NCBI RefSeq assembly: GCF_002797555.1
Contig: NZ_PGFA01000001.1
Location: 682,001 to 746,000, forward strand
DNA from: Hymenobacter chitinivorans DSM 11115
GTDB lineage: Bacteria > Bacteroidota > Bacteroidia > Cytophagales > Hymenobacteraceae
Direction of reading: 5' to 3'
DNA: 64,000 nt
The position numbers and the translations under genes are program-made. This document shows, one piece after another, positions 9,110-17,842 of the stretch (positions within the stretch are counted from its first letter, which is position 1; the number at the start of each line of letters is the position of its first letter). The notes beneath the pieces are model-generated. The model ran no database searches. It was not told the origin of the DNA and saw only the letters and a list, made by a program, of their open reading frames with translations.

Positions 9110-9148
9110 AAAGCGCCGGAGCTCAGGTATGCTGAGTTCCGGCGCTTT
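9110..9148 (-). terminator. Terminator of the RND efflux operon
   Basis: A 17-bp stem with one G-T pair (9110-9126 with 9132-9148) and a 5-base loop. On the minus strand it is followed by TTTTTCTATCTT. It lies 23 bp after the tolC-like stop codon. Confidence 0.85.
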
Positions 9149-9171
9149 CGGTTGTGGGGTTCGGTGGCGGC

Positions 9172-10620
9172 TTACTGGCCCTGCTGCTGCACCAGGCCGC
9201 TGCTCAGGCGGCGCAGCACGATTTCGGCTTGCTTGGCCTGGTAGCGGATGTCGAGCAGGCGTACTTCGGCATCGAGCTGGGTGCGCTGGGCCTCGCGCAG
9301 GGCCAGGGGCGTGAGCAGGCCCAGGCGGTAGCGCTCCAGGGCAATGGCCACGTTTTCGCGGGCCAGCAGGATGTTGGCTTCTTCCAGTTCCAGCAGCTGC
9401 AGGCGGTTTTGGTACTGGGCGTAGGCCTGCTCGGCTTCGGCCTCAATCTGCAGCTGAGTCTGGCTGAGCTGGAGCTGGCTCTGCTCCTCGCCGATGCGGG
9501 CATTCTGCTCGAGGCGGCGGCGGTTGAAGCCGTCGAAGATGGGCACCGAGGCCACCACGCCGTAGCTGGGCCCATACACGCGGTTGATGTTGGAGCTCAG
9601 CACGCTGCCCTGGGCCGTGTTGATCAGAAAGGCGTTATTGATGTTGCGGGTCAGGCCGTAGCCGCTCTGCAACCCAATTTCGGGAAAGCGGCTGGCCCGC
9701 ACCAGCTTCCGGTCGTAGGTGGCCACTTCAATATTGGTGCGGGCCTGCTGCAGGCGGGGGTTGTTTTGCTGAATGGCCTGGGCCACCGCGTCGCGGTCCA
9801 GAGTGCGGGCCACCACGATGGAGTCGGCGGGCTGGAAGTCGAGGCGGGCTGAGCGGCCCAGCAGGTTGTTGAGGTTGATTTTGGCCGTGGCCAAAGCTTC
9901 CTGCTGCTGGATCAGGGCCGACTGGTCGGCGTTGTAATCCACGCGGGCCGTCAGCACTTCCACCTTGGCACTCACGCCCACATCTACCCGGGCCTGGGTC
10001 AGATCAATACGGGCCTGCCCGATTTTGAGGGCTTCCTCAATCGACTTGATTTTGCCCGACTCCCGCACCACGGCAAAGTAGGCGCTGGTAATGTCGGCCA
10101 CGGTTTCCTCCAGCGTGGCCCGGGTGAGCTGCTGCTGGCTTTGGTTCAGGGCCTTGAGCCGGTCGTAGGCAATGAACATTCCGAACCCGTCGAAAATGGT
10201 CCAGGTGCCGGTCAGGTTGGCGTTCAGGGCATTGGCCTTGCCGCCGTTGATAACCACCGGCGCCGTTTCGCCCCGTTCCTGCCGGGTGTTGTTGATATTG
10301 AAGGTGCGGCTCACGTTACCGTTCACCGTGGGCAGCTGCCCGGCGTTGCCGCGGGTTACGTTGTTGGCGGCAATCTGCTCGTCGGTGCGGGCCAGCCGGA
10401 TGTTGTAGTTGTTTTCCAGACCGATGCGGATGGCTTCGGCCAGCGTCAGCGGGGCGGCCGGGGCCACGGTTACCGGCTTCTCGGTCTGGGCCTTGGCCTG
10501 GGGCTGGGTGGCGGGCTGCCGGGGCATGGGCACGGGCTGCTGGGCCCGGGCCGTGAGCGGCAACGCCAACAGCAGCAGGGCAGCGGGTGAAAGGAAAAAA
10601 CGACGGGCGGAAAACTGCAT
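9172..10620 (-). CDS. TolC family outer-membrane efflux protein
   Basis: Outer-membrane channel protein of 482 aa; the last gene of the adaptor-pump-channel operon. The signal peptide is MQFSARRFFLSP onward to TARAQ, which fixes ATG at 10620 as the start. A Pro/Gln-rich linker follows. Two tandem OEP repeats can be seen, each opening with the typical N-terminal helix: LTLAEAIRIGLENNYNIRLA near residue 60, and the second repeat near residue 270 with AVAQAIQQNNPRLQQARTNI. Long coiled-coil helices rich in Gln and Ala fill both halves. With the pump and adaptor it should form a tripartite exporter across both membranes. Confidence 0.93.
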   Translation of the reverse strand: MQFSARRFFLSPAALLLLALPLTARAQQPVPMPRQPATQPQAKAQTEKPVTVAPAAPLTLAEAIRIGLENNYNIRLARTDEQIAANNVTRGNAGQLPTVNGNVSRTFNINNTRQERGETAPVVINGGKANALNANLTGTWTIFDGFGMFIAYDRLKALNQSQQQLTRATLEETVADITSAYFAVVRESGKIKSIEEALKIGQARIDLTQARVDVGVSAKVEVLTARVDYNADQSALIQQQEALATAKINLNNLLGRSARLDFQPADSIVVARTLDRDAVAQAIQQNNPRLQQARTNIEVATYDRKLVRASRFPEIGLQSGYGLTRNINNAFLINTAQGSVLSSNINRVYGPSYGVVASVPIFDGFNRRRLEQNARIGEEQSQLQLSQTQLQIEAEAEQAYAQYQNRLQLLELEEANILLARENVAIALERYRLGLLTPLALREAQRTQLDAEVRLLDIRYQAKQAEIVLRRLSSGLVQQQGQ

Positions 10621-10689
10621 TCGAAATGAAGTGTGGAGCGACATACGGGCTTCCAACCAAAAAGAAGGAAGCCCGCGCGTTGTTTTTGG

Positions 10690-13600
10690 TTAGGCGGTTA
10701 CGGCTTGTTGCGGTTCGGCCTCGGCCTTCTTCTTGCCGTGCTTTTTGGCCGTGGCGAAGTACGAGTACATCACCGGCACCACGTACAGCGTCAGGCCCGT
10801 GGCGAAGAACAGGCCGCCCACCACGCCGATACCCATGGCGCGCCGGCTCAGGGCGCCTGCGCCGGTAGCAATGGCAATGGGCAGAATCCCCAGAATGGCG
10901 CAGAGTGAAGTCATCAGGATGGGGCGGAAGCGGGCCGTGGCGCCTTCCACCAGGCCGGTCATGTAGTCCACGCCTTCCGACTCGACGCGCTGGTTGGCAA
11001 ATTCCACGATGAGAATACCGTTTTTGGTAACTAGCCCCACCAGCATGATAATGCCAATCTGCGAAAACAGGTTGAGCGTCTGGTTGAAGTACCACAGGCT
11101 GAGCAGGGCGCCCGACAAGGCCAGCGGCACCGTCACCATGATGATGACCGGGTCGCGGAAGCTTTCGAACTGGGCCGCCAGCACCAGATAAATCAGCACC
11201 AGGGCCAGGCCGAAGGCGAAGAGCAGTGACGAGGAGCTTTCCTCAAAGTCGCGCGAGGCCCCCGACAGCTCGGTGGAAAACGTGTCGTCCAGGTTTTTCT
11301 CGGCGATGCTGCGCATGGCTGCAATACCGTCGCCTAGGGTTTTGCCCGGGGCCAGGGAGGCCGAGAAAGTGGCCGAGTTGTAGCGGTTGAAGCGGTAGAG
11401 CTGGGGCGGGGTGCTGCTCTCGGAAAGGTTGATGACGTTGTCGAGCTGCACCAACGAGCCGTCGGCACTTTTCACCGACAGCAGGCGCACGTCGAGCGGC
11501 TGGTTACGGTCTTCGCGCGCCACCTGCCCGATAATCTGGTACTGCTTGCCTTCCTTGATAAAGTAGCCGAAGCGCTGCCCGCTCAGGCCCGACTGCAACG
11601 TCTGGGAAATGCTCTGCACCGATACGCCCAGGCTCTGGGCCTTTTCCCGGTCGATGTTCACGCGCAGCTCGGGCTTATTAAACTTCAGGTTCACGTCCAC
11701 GAACTGGAAGGTGGGGTCCTGGCGGGCGGCATCCAAGAATTTGGGCACGGCCGTGCGCAGCTTGTCGAAGTCCTGGGTCTGGATAACGAACTGCACCGGC
11801 AAGCCGCCACCCCCGCCGCCGCTGCCAATACTCTGGTCCTGCGACACTGAGGTGCGGGCCGCCGTCAGCTTGCGCACGCCGGCGCTGAGCTTGGTGGCAA
11901 TCTGGTCCTGGGTAACGGGGCGCTTGTCGGCGTCGAGCAGCAGCACCCGGGCCGTACCCGAGTTGGAGCCGCCCCCGAAGCCGGGCGAAGTCACGGCAAA
12001 CACGCTGCTCAGGTTATTTTCCCCCACCGAATCGACGGCCAGCTTGCTGATCTGGTTCATGTAGGCGTCCATGTACTCGAACGAGGCGCCCTCCGGACCC
12101 GTGGCGTTGATGTTGACGCGGCTGCGGTCTTCCACCGGGGCCAGCTCCGAGGGAATGGCTTTCATGAAAAACCAGATGCCCACGCCCGTGCCCGCCACCA
12201 CCAGCCAGGCCAGCCAGCGGTTGCGCAAAAACGTCTGTAGGCTGTCCTGGTAGCCGCCAATCATCTTCTCAAAGAAGGGCTCCGTTTTGCGGTAAAACCA
12301 GTTGTGGGTTTCCTCGCGCTTGAGCAGTACCGAGCACATCATCGGCGTCAGGGTCAAGGACACGAAGGCCGAAATGAGCACCGAGCCGGCCACCACAATG
12401 CCAAATTCGCGGAACAGGCGGCCGGTAATACCGGTCAGGAACACCACCGGCAGGAACACCGCCGCCAGTACAATCGTGGTACTGATAACGGCCATCAGAA
12501 TTTCCTCCGAGCCCTTGATGGCGGCTTCTTTCGGGTCCTCGCCTTCCTCAATCCGGGAGTAAATATTCTCCAGCACCACAATGGCGTCGTCGACCACCAG
12601 ACCGATGGCCAGCACGATGGCCAGCAGCGTCAGCACGTTGATGGAGAAGTCGAGCAGGTACATCACGAAGAAAATACCCACCAACGACACCGGAATGGCC
12701 ACCACCGGAATCAGCGTGGAGCGCCAGTCGCGCAAGAACAGGAAGATGATAATGACCACCAGCACGAAGGCCTCGATGATGGTGTGCTCTACCTCGTTGA
12801 TGGATTTGCGGATAAACACCGAGTTGTCGAAGCCCGGCTTGAGGACCAGGTCTTTGGGCAAATCCTTGCCATAGAGGGCAATACGCTTGTTGAACTCGTC
12901 GGCAATATCAATCTGGTTGGACCCCGGCTGCGGAATCACGGCCAGGCCCACCATCGGCACGCCGTTCACCTTGAAGATGGTCTGGTCGTTTTCGGGGTAG
13001 AGCTCGGCGTAGCCCACGTCGGAGAAGCGCACCAACGACGACTCATCCTTGCGGATAATCAGGTTGTTGAAGTCCTCGACCGAGGTCAGCCGGCCCATGG
13101 TGCGCAGCGTGAGCTGGGTGTTTTCGCCCTGCACGGCGCCGCTGGGCAGCTCCACGTTTTCGCGGGTCAGGGCGGCCTGCACGTCCACGGGGCTCACGCC
13201 CAGGGCGGCGAGCTTCACGGGGTCCATCCACAGGCGCATGGAGTACTTCCGCTCGCCGTACACCCGCACTTCCGACACGCCCGGAATGGTCTGCAGACGC
13301 TCTTTGAGGGTATTGTTGGCGTAGTCGGTCAGCTCCAGCAAGGTGCGCTGGTTGGAGCTGAGGTAGGTCATGACAATGGGCTGGGAGTCAGCATTGGCCT
13401 TGCTCACAATGGGCGGGTCAATGTCGCGCGGGAGGCGGCCCTGGGCCCCCGATACTTTGTCGCGCACGTCGTTGGCGGCCGTTTCCAGGTCGGCGTCGAG
13501 GTCAAACTCGACTGTAATCTGGGTACGCCCGTCGCGGGAGTTAGAAGTCAGGTTCTTGATGCCGGCAATGCCGTTCAAGGCTTCTTCGAGCGGCTCGGTC

Positions 13601-13788
13601 ACCTGGCCCTGCATTACGTCGGCCGAGGCCCCGGTGTAGCTGGCCGACACCGTAATAATGGGCGGGTCCACGCTCGGGTATTCCCGGATGCTGAGGTAGC
13701 GAAACCCGATAACGCCGAAGATGACGATGACCAGGCTCATCACGATGGCGAGAACCGGCCGGTTTATACTTGTGGAGGATAAGCTCAT
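10690..13788 (-). CDS. RND efflux pump, HAE1 (AcrB/MexB-like) family
   Basis: Inner-membrane proton-driven efflux pump of 1032 aa, full length for the family. The two halves each have a first helix (RPVLAIVMSLVIVIFGVIG at the N-terminus), a large periplasmic porter region and five further helices. The proton-relay residues are present: the Asp pair in GLVVDDAIVVLEN near residue 405 and the Lys in GLVTKNGILIVEF near residue 940. The docking region includes a Gly-rich loop (IGSGGGGGGLPVQF). Located between the adaptor and tolC genes, 70 bp from the latter. Substrates cannot be predicted; this subgroup commonly exports hydrophobic drugs, dyes or fatty acids. Confidence 0.95.
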   Translation of the reverse strand: MSLSSTSINRPVLAIVMSLVIVIFGVIGFRYLSIREYPSVDPPIITVSASYTGASADVMQGQVTEPLEEALNGIAGIKNLTSNSRDGRTQITVEFDLDADLETAANDVRDKVSGAQGRLPRDIDPPIVSKANADSQPIVMTYLSSNQRTLLELTDYANNTLKERLQTIPGVSEVRVYGERKYSMRLWMDPVKLAALGVSPVDVQAALTRENVELPSGAVQGENTQLTLRTMGRLTSVEDFNNLIIRKDESSLVRFSDVGYAELYPENDQTIFKVNGVPMVGLAVIPQPGSNQIDIADEFNKRIALYGKDLPKDLVLKPGFDNSVFIRKSINEVEHTIIEAFVLVVIIIFLFLRDWRSTLIPVVAIPVSLVGIFFVMYLLDFSINVLTLLAIVLAIGLVVDDAIVVLENIYSRIEEGEDPKEAAIKGSEEILMAVISTTIVLAAVFLPVVFLTGITGRLFREFGIVVAGSVLISAFVSLTLTPMMCSVLLKREETHNWFYRKTEPFFEKMIGGYQDSLQTFLRNRWLAWLVVAGTGVGIWFFMKAIPSELAPVEDRSRVNINATGPEGASFEYMDAYMNQISKLAVDSVGENNLSSVFAVTSPGFGGGSNSGTARVLLLDADKRPVTQDQIATKLSAGVRKLTAARTSVSQDQSIGSGGGGGGLPVQFVIQTQDFDKLRTAVPKFLDAARQDPTFQFVDVNLKFNKPELRVNIDREKAQSLGVSVQSISQTLQSGLSGQRFGYFIKEGKQYQIIGQVAREDRNQPLDVRLLSVKSADGSLVQLDNVINLSESSTPPQLYRFNRYNSATFSASLAPGKTLGDGIAAMRSIAEKNLDDTFSTELSGASRDFEESSSSLLFAFGLALVLIYLVLAAQFESFRDPVIIMVTVPLALSGALLSLWYFNQTLNLFSQIGIIMLVGLVTKNGILIVEFANQRVESEGVDYMTGLVEGATARFRPILMTSLCAILGILPIAIATGAGALSRRAMGIGVVGGLFFATGLTLYVVPVMYSYFATAKKHGKKKAEAEPQQAVTA

Positions 13789-13791
13789 GTT

Positions 13792-13887
13792 ATTTCACGC
13801 AGTGTTTCGCGGTGGATGGCGCAGTGTCTCGCAGAGGGCGGCCACCGCGAAACCCTGCGGAAACCACTGCGAGACACTGCGTGAAAT
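13792..13887. repeat. Four-copy palindromic repeat cluster inside the RND operon
   Basis: An 18-base unit close to CGCAGTGTYTCGCRGTGG occurs four times at an exact 22-bp period: two forward copies (13798, 13820) and then two reversed copies (13842, 13864). As a whole, the outer arms 13792-13815 and 13864-13887 form a 24-bp inverted repeat with two mismatches. It fills nearly all of the adaptor-pump gap, so the operon transcript would carry a strong hairpin here. Confidence 0.9.
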
Positions 13888-13888
13888 G

Positions 13889-15052
13889 CTATTTGGTCAC
13901 ACGTACCGCGTCGCCGGGCTTCACTTGCAAAATGCCCGTGCGAATCACGGAGTCGCCCACGGCCAGGCCGTCGGTAATCTGAATTACTTTATCCGAGCGG
14001 ATACCAATCTTGACTTTCTTCGGCACCATTTTGCCCTTTTGTACGGTGTAGACGCTGTAGCCGCTGGCCTCGGGAATCACCGACTCCGTGGGCACCTGCA
14101 GCGCATCGGTCGACTCACCCAGCTGCAGGTTTACTTTCACGAAGGCGCCGGGGCGCAGCTCGTTGCGGGCGTTGGCGTAGCGGGCCCGCACGGGTTGGGT
14201 GCGGCTCACCGGGTCAATCTGCGGGTCAATGGCGTAGACCTTGGCGTCGTACTTTTTATTGGTGCCCTCGTCGGTTACGCTCACCACGTCGCCCACCCGC
14301 ACGTTGTTGGCAAACCGGCCCGGCACGGCGAAGTCAATCTTAACGGGCCGCACGCGGGAGAGGGTCGTAATTTCGGTGCCGGGACTCACGTAAGTGCCCA
14401 CGGTGGCAGTAGTCAAACCCAGCACGCCATCGAACGGGGCCCGCACGTAGGCCTTGGCCAACGACGCCTGCAGGGCTTTCAAATCGGCCTGGGCGGTCTG
14501 GAGCTGGTTATTGGCCTGCTCGTATTCCTGGGCGCTGATGTATTCTTTGTCGAGCAGGGTACGCTGGCGCTTTTCCTGGTCCCGAAACAGCTGAATATTG
14601 TACTGCTGCTTGCGGATGGCGGCCTGGGCCTCGTCGGCATTGATGCTGAACAGCAGCTGACCTTTGCGCACGGGCTGTCCTTCGCGAATGTTGAGGCTGG
14701 TAATCTTGCCCGACAGCTCGCTCTTAATCACCACCGACTCGTCGGCCAGCACGGAGCCCGTAGCGGCCACTTCGTCCGAGAGGTTGGTGGGCTTCACCAC
14801 GTAGACCTGCACCGGCAGCTTTTGGGCGCCGCCTTTGCCGCCCCCCGCCCCGCCGGGGCCGCCCTTACCGCCGCCCCCGCCGGCCGCCCCGCGGCCCCCC
14901 GCGCCGCCACCTTTGGCGTCGGCATTCGGGGAAGGAAAATACTTTATTTTAATAAAGGCCAGGGCGGCAATAAAGGCCACCGTGAGTACAATCCACAACA
15001 CCTTGCGCCCGGGGCGCGACTCAGTTTCTACCGTTTCTTGTTCGTATTGCAT
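13889..15052 (-). CDS. RND efflux periplasmic adaptor (membrane fusion protein)
   Basis: Membrane fusion protein of 387 aa; first gene of the efflux operon. ATG at 15052 (MQYEQETVE) is preferred. A cytoplasmic N-terminus is followed by one helix (WIVLTVAFIAALAFI), and then by an unusual 28-residue Gly-rich linker between about residues 45 and 73. The lipoyl/barrel-sandwich half is seen in VVIKSELSGKITSLNIREG with PVRKGQLLF, the alpha-hairpin in KEYISAQEYEQANNQLQTA, and the second lipoyl half in YVRAPFDGVLGL. The beta-barrel (VRPVKIDFAVP) and membrane-proximal domain (VRTGILQVKPGDAV) follow. It bridges pump and TolC channel in the periplasm. Confidence 0.93.
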   Translation of the reverse strand: MQYEQETVETESRPGRKVLWIVLTVAFIAALAFIKIKYFPSPNADAKGGGAGGRGAAGGGGGKGGPGGAGGGKGGAQKLPVQVYVVKPTNLSDEVAATGSVLADESVVIKSELSGKITSLNIREGQPVRKGQLLFSINADEAQAAIRKQQYNIQLFRDQEKRQRTLLDKEYISAQEYEQANNQLQTAQADLKALQASLAKAYVRAPFDGVLGLTTATVGTYVSPGTEITTLSRVRPVKIDFAVPGRFANNVRVGDVVSVTDEGTNKKYDAKVYAIDPQIDPVSRTQPVRARYANARNELRPGAFVKVNLQLGESTDALQVPTESVIPEASGYSVYTVQKGKMVPKKVKIGIRSDKVIQITDGLAVGDSVIRTGILQVKPGDAVRVTK

Positions 15053-15232
15053 GTAAAAGGGGATATTTCCCAACTCAATTCACTCCGTGCCAATTGGCGT
15101 AGACCATTGACGTTCAACAACGACAGGCTGCCCGGAAGGGTTCGGTCAAATCCGGCGGCGGGTTTGGCCCTCGGGCAATAAGCCTCTGGTAAAGCCGGCC
15201 GGAGTACTGTTGTAACAGGGGGTAAGACACAA

Positions 15233-15259
15233 AAAAAGCCTGCTGGTTGCAGGCTTTTT
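15233..15259 (-). terminator. Terminator of the DUF892 gene
   Basis: AAAAAGCCTGC (15233-15243) pairs with GCAGGCTTTTT (15249-15259) around a 5-base loop. On the minus strand it is followed by further Ts. It lies about 20 bp after the stop codon at 15279, and upstream of the efflux operon on the other side. Confidence 0.85.
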
Positions 15260-15278
15260 CTATTTAGCGCGGGGCTAA

Positions 15279-15773
15279 TTACATGGCTTTGGCATTGATG
15301 TAGTTCTTAGCCAGGTTGTTGAGTAGCGTGTCGGTGGCTTGCTCTTCCTGCAGCGTCTGGCGCAGCAGCTCCGCCGATTCGGAGTGGCCCAGGCGCAGCG
15401 CGTAGTGAGCCGCCGTGCCGTAGCCCGCAATTTCGTAGTGCTCCACGCGCTGGGCCGCCGCAATCAGGGCGGCGTCTTTTACCTCGTCGGTGGCATCTTC
15501 GGCAATGGTTTCCTTGCCTTCGGCCACCAGGCCCTGCATGGCTTTGCAGGTGTGGCCTTCCAGCTTCAGTCCCAAGCCGCGGCCAATTTGTTCGAGGCGA
15601 GCCAGCTGGTTTTTGGTTTCCGTCAGGTGCTGGTCGAAGGCCTGTTGCAGGCGCGGGTCGCGGGCTTCCTTAGCCATGTCGGGCAGGGCCTTGGTCAGCT
15701 GGGTTTCGGCGCTGTACAAGTCGCGCAGTTGTTCCTGAAACAGGTCGTCGAGGCTTTTGAGTTTGTCAGCCAT
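15279..15773 (-). CDS. DUF892 family protein (YciE/YciF ferritin-like)
   Basis: Cytosolic four-helix-bundle protein of 164 aa in the ferritin-like YciF/DUF892 family, often linked to stress response. The start at ATG 15773 gives the family's usual opening: SLDDLFQEQLRDLYSAETQL, including the Glu residues of the first helix. The later helices carry HLTETKNQLARLEQI, with the middle VEHYEIAGYGTAAHYA containing the conserved Glu-His-Tyr group and the last helix QEEQATDTLLNNLA. These residues match the putative di-metal site of the family. It is monocistronic with its own terminator. Confidence 0.9.
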   Translation of the reverse strand: MADKLKSLDDLFQEQLRDLYSAETQLTKALPDMAKEARDPRLQQAFDQHLTETKNQLARLEQIGRGLGLKLEGHTCKAMQGLVAEGKETIAEDATDEVKDAALIAAAQRVEHYEIAGYGTAAHYALRLGHSESAELLRQTLQEEQATDTLLNNLAKNYINAKAM

Positions 15774-15934
15774 AGCAAGTAGGGTAGTAGGGTTGTGGAG
15801 GAAAAAAGACCAGTTCCTGCCGGGCAGGAGTATTCCTCTACGGGCCCTAACGCCGGAGGTTGGCCGGCCCAAAACTAGCGCTGAGCTTCGCCAGAGTCGT
15901 ATCCGCCGCCGTATTTCCCCGTACTTTTACCGCT

Positions 15935-16297
15935 ATGAAAACGCCCAAAGAGCCCACCGAAGCCCACCGCAACTTCTTCCGCGACGTGCACGACGTGGTG
16001 CGCCTCATTCCCCGGGGCCGCGTAACTACCTACGGCGCCATTGCCCACTACCTTGGCGCCCGGCACGGGGCCCGCATGGTAGGCTGGGCCATGATGGCGG
16101 CCCACCCCAGCGTGGGCCCCGACGCCATTCCGGCCTACCGGGTCGTCAACCGGCTGGGCCTGCTCACCGGCCGGCAGCACTTTGCCACGCCCACGGCCAT
16201 GCAGAACTTTCTCGAAGCCGAAGGCATCCAGATTATCGACGACCAGGTGCAGGACTTCAAAACCCGCTTCTGGGACCCCAGCACCGAGCTGACCTAG
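15935..16297 (+). CDS. MGMT family protein, alkyltransferase-like (no active-site Cys)
   Basis: Protein of 120 aa with the DNA-binding domain of O6-alkylguanine-DNA alkyltransferases. It shows the helix-turn-helix segment IPRGRVTTYGAIAHYLGA with its Arg finger, and the following VGWAMMAAHPS. The active-site motif PCHRV of true alkyltransferases is replaced here by PAYRV, so the acceptor Cys is missing. The protein should therefore bind but not repair alkylated guanine, like the Atl proteins that flag lesions for nucleotide excision repair. A TACTTTTA box ends only 5 bases before the ATG, which suggests a leaderless mRNA. The stop overlaps that of the convergent 16294-17700 gene by 4 bp. Confidence 0.88.
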   Translation: MKTPKEPTEAHRNFFRDVHDVVRLIPRGRVTTYGAIAHYLGARHGARMVGWAMMAAHPSVGPDAIPAYRVVNRLGLLTGRQHFATPTAMQNFLEAEGIQIIDDQVQDFKTRFWDPSTELT

Positions 16298-17700
16298 CGC
16301 CGGCCCGGCCGGGAACGGAACTTTTTAACGTAGAAAATTCCCTCCTTGGGTATCACCTTCTTAAAGGCCGGGGCCGCATCGACGGCCGTCGGAATGGCGC
16401 ACTCCAGATACGTGGGCGTGGAAAAGTCGGGTACGAAGCTGTGGCAGGCCTGCTGGGTGCCGGTGGCGCAGAGCTCAATCGGGCGGCGCCGGTCGTTCCA
16501 GCTCAGGGCCAGGTAGCTACCGGGCAGCAAGGTGCCGGCTTCCTGGCCATTGACGAGCACCGTCAGGGCCTGGGTGGGCGCCGCGTCGGGGCGGCGGTAC
16601 AGGTAAATGGCCGCGGTATCGGCCCGGGCAAAGCCGTCTTCGTCGGCGGTGATGGAAGCAGCCGTTGCCATTACCCGGCCCGAGGCGAGGTGGAGCTCGT
16701 AGGGGCGGGGCTGCCCACCGGATATGGCTCCAGCCAGGGCCGCCCCAGCCAAGCCGCCCACCACGGCCGCCGTGGCAACATCCGATGAATTAGCGGGGGT
16801 AACGCCGATGAAGGTGTAGGACTGACCCTCGGGTCGTAGCTCGAAGAAGTTGCCGCGGTGCCAGATGTACAGCTTCTCGCCGTCGCACATACCCCAGACG
16901 TTGCGGACCGGCCGCTCAGGTTTTGCCGGGCTCATGTACAGGTAGTTGGCGTCCACGTCGTCGGCGCCGGCCCACTGCTTGCCGGTGCGGGTTCGGTGCG
17001 TCAGCACGAAGGGTTCCTGGCTGATGCCCGGCTGGTTGGCCTGAAATTCAGCAAACGTGCGGTAGATGCCCCGGCGCAAGGGCTGCGTTTGAATAGGATA
17101 GCGCAAGGCTCTCAAACCGCCCTGCCCGTTCAGCATCTCGGCTTCCGTTAGCGGAGCTCCTACGGCTGGGGCGTCGCCGGGTAGGGTGGCCAGCTTGAGC
17201 AGGCTGTGTTGCAGGCCCTGAGCAAGCAGCCCCGCGTGCTTGCTCGTCACGTCCAGGCCGCTGCTTTCGAGCGTTTCGGCATGCGTGGCCAGCACGGCGT
17301 AAGTATCGCCGCGCTTTTCCAGAAAGTCGACCATCAGCTCAACCGTACCGGTTTCAGCAGTGGAACGAATATCTTCCCCAATGTTCAACACGTGAAACCG
17401 CATGCTCACCGGGCGGGCCTCACTGCCGGGTTGGGTGCGTTGCACGTGGGGCAGCAGGGAGGTTTCGAAGGGCCCGGCAAAATCGGCGGAGGTCAGCACA
17501 TTATCCAAGCCCTGGTACACCGTGCCCAGGCGGGTGCGGTCGGGGCGGGCATCAACAATGCGCGTCACCCGATACTGCCCCGAGGCCTCAAGGGCAATTG
17601 GCTGCTTGCCAAGGTCAACGACGTAGGTTTGGGCCGCGGCAGAATACGAGCCAGCGCTGAAAAGGAGCAGTAATAAGCTGCCAGCAAAAAACTTAGGCAT
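16294..17700 (-). CDS. Secreted hypothetical protein with Gly-zipper segment
   Basis: Protein of 468 aa with a clear signal peptide (KFFAGSLLLLLFSAGSYS, cleavage near AAAQT). The mature part begins with a beta-rich domain (YRVTRIVDARPDRTRLG). Near residue 320 there is a small hydrophobic AVVGGLAGAALAGAISGG stretch resembling a glycine zipper, which may insert in a membrane. The C-terminal region (QALTVLVNGQEAGTLLPGSYL) resembles DUF2846-type lipocalin-like repeats in other Bacteroidota, but I cannot assign it. There are five Cys residues, none arranged as a lipobox. Function unknown. It lies directly downstream of the bare receiver gene but is separated from it by a terminator. Confidence 0.7.
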   Translation of the reverse strand: MPKFFAGSLLLLLFSAGSYSAAAQTYVVDLGKQPIALEASGQYRVTRIVDARPDRTRLGTVYQGLDNVLTSADFAGPFETSLLPHVQRTQPGSEARPVSMRFHVLNIGEDIRSTAETGTVELMVDFLEKRGDTYAVLATHAETLESSGLDVTSKHAGLLAQGLQHSLLKLATLPGDAPAVGAPLTEAEMLNGQGGLRALRYPIQTQPLRRGIYRTFAEFQANQPGISQEPFVLTHRTRTGKQWAGADDVDANYLYMSPAKPERPVRNVWGMCDGEKLYIWHRGNFFELRPEGQSYTFIGVTPANSSDVATAAVVGGLAGAALAGAISGGQPRPYELHLASGRVMATAASITADEDGFARADTAAIYLYRRPDAAPTQALTVLVNGQEAGTLLPGSYLALSWNDRRRPIELCATGTQQACHSFVPDFSTPTYLECAIPTAVDAAPAFKKVIPKEGIFYVKKFRSRPGRR

Positions 17701-17791
17701 AACAAAAGACTACACAAAGCCCGTGCTATCTGGCAAACCAGGCACGGACAAGGACGTTAGAGAATTCGGAGTAATAAAGGCCCCAATAAAA

Positions 17792-17814
17792 ACGCCATCG
17801 GGGGCCGATGGCGT
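17792..17814 (-). terminator. Terminator after the stand-alone receiver gene
   Basis: ACGCCATCG (17792-17800) pairs with CGATGGCGT (17806-17814) around GGGGC; on the minus strand TTTTTATT follows. It begins 28 bp past the stop codon at 17843, leaving no room for a lost DNA-binding domain. Confidence 0.85.
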
Positions 17815-17842
17815 CAGTAAAAAAGCAGGACAATCCTAGAGT

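Noticed and set aside
12304..13782. Plus-strand open frame of 492 codons over the RND pump
   Set aside because: Antisense of conserved pump sequence; the composition is His/Gln/Gly-rich and no motif is seen.
17701..17842. Frameshifted LuxR helix-turn-helix after the receiver
   Set aside because: All frames were read; there is no GerE-like pattern and a terminator occupies the space.
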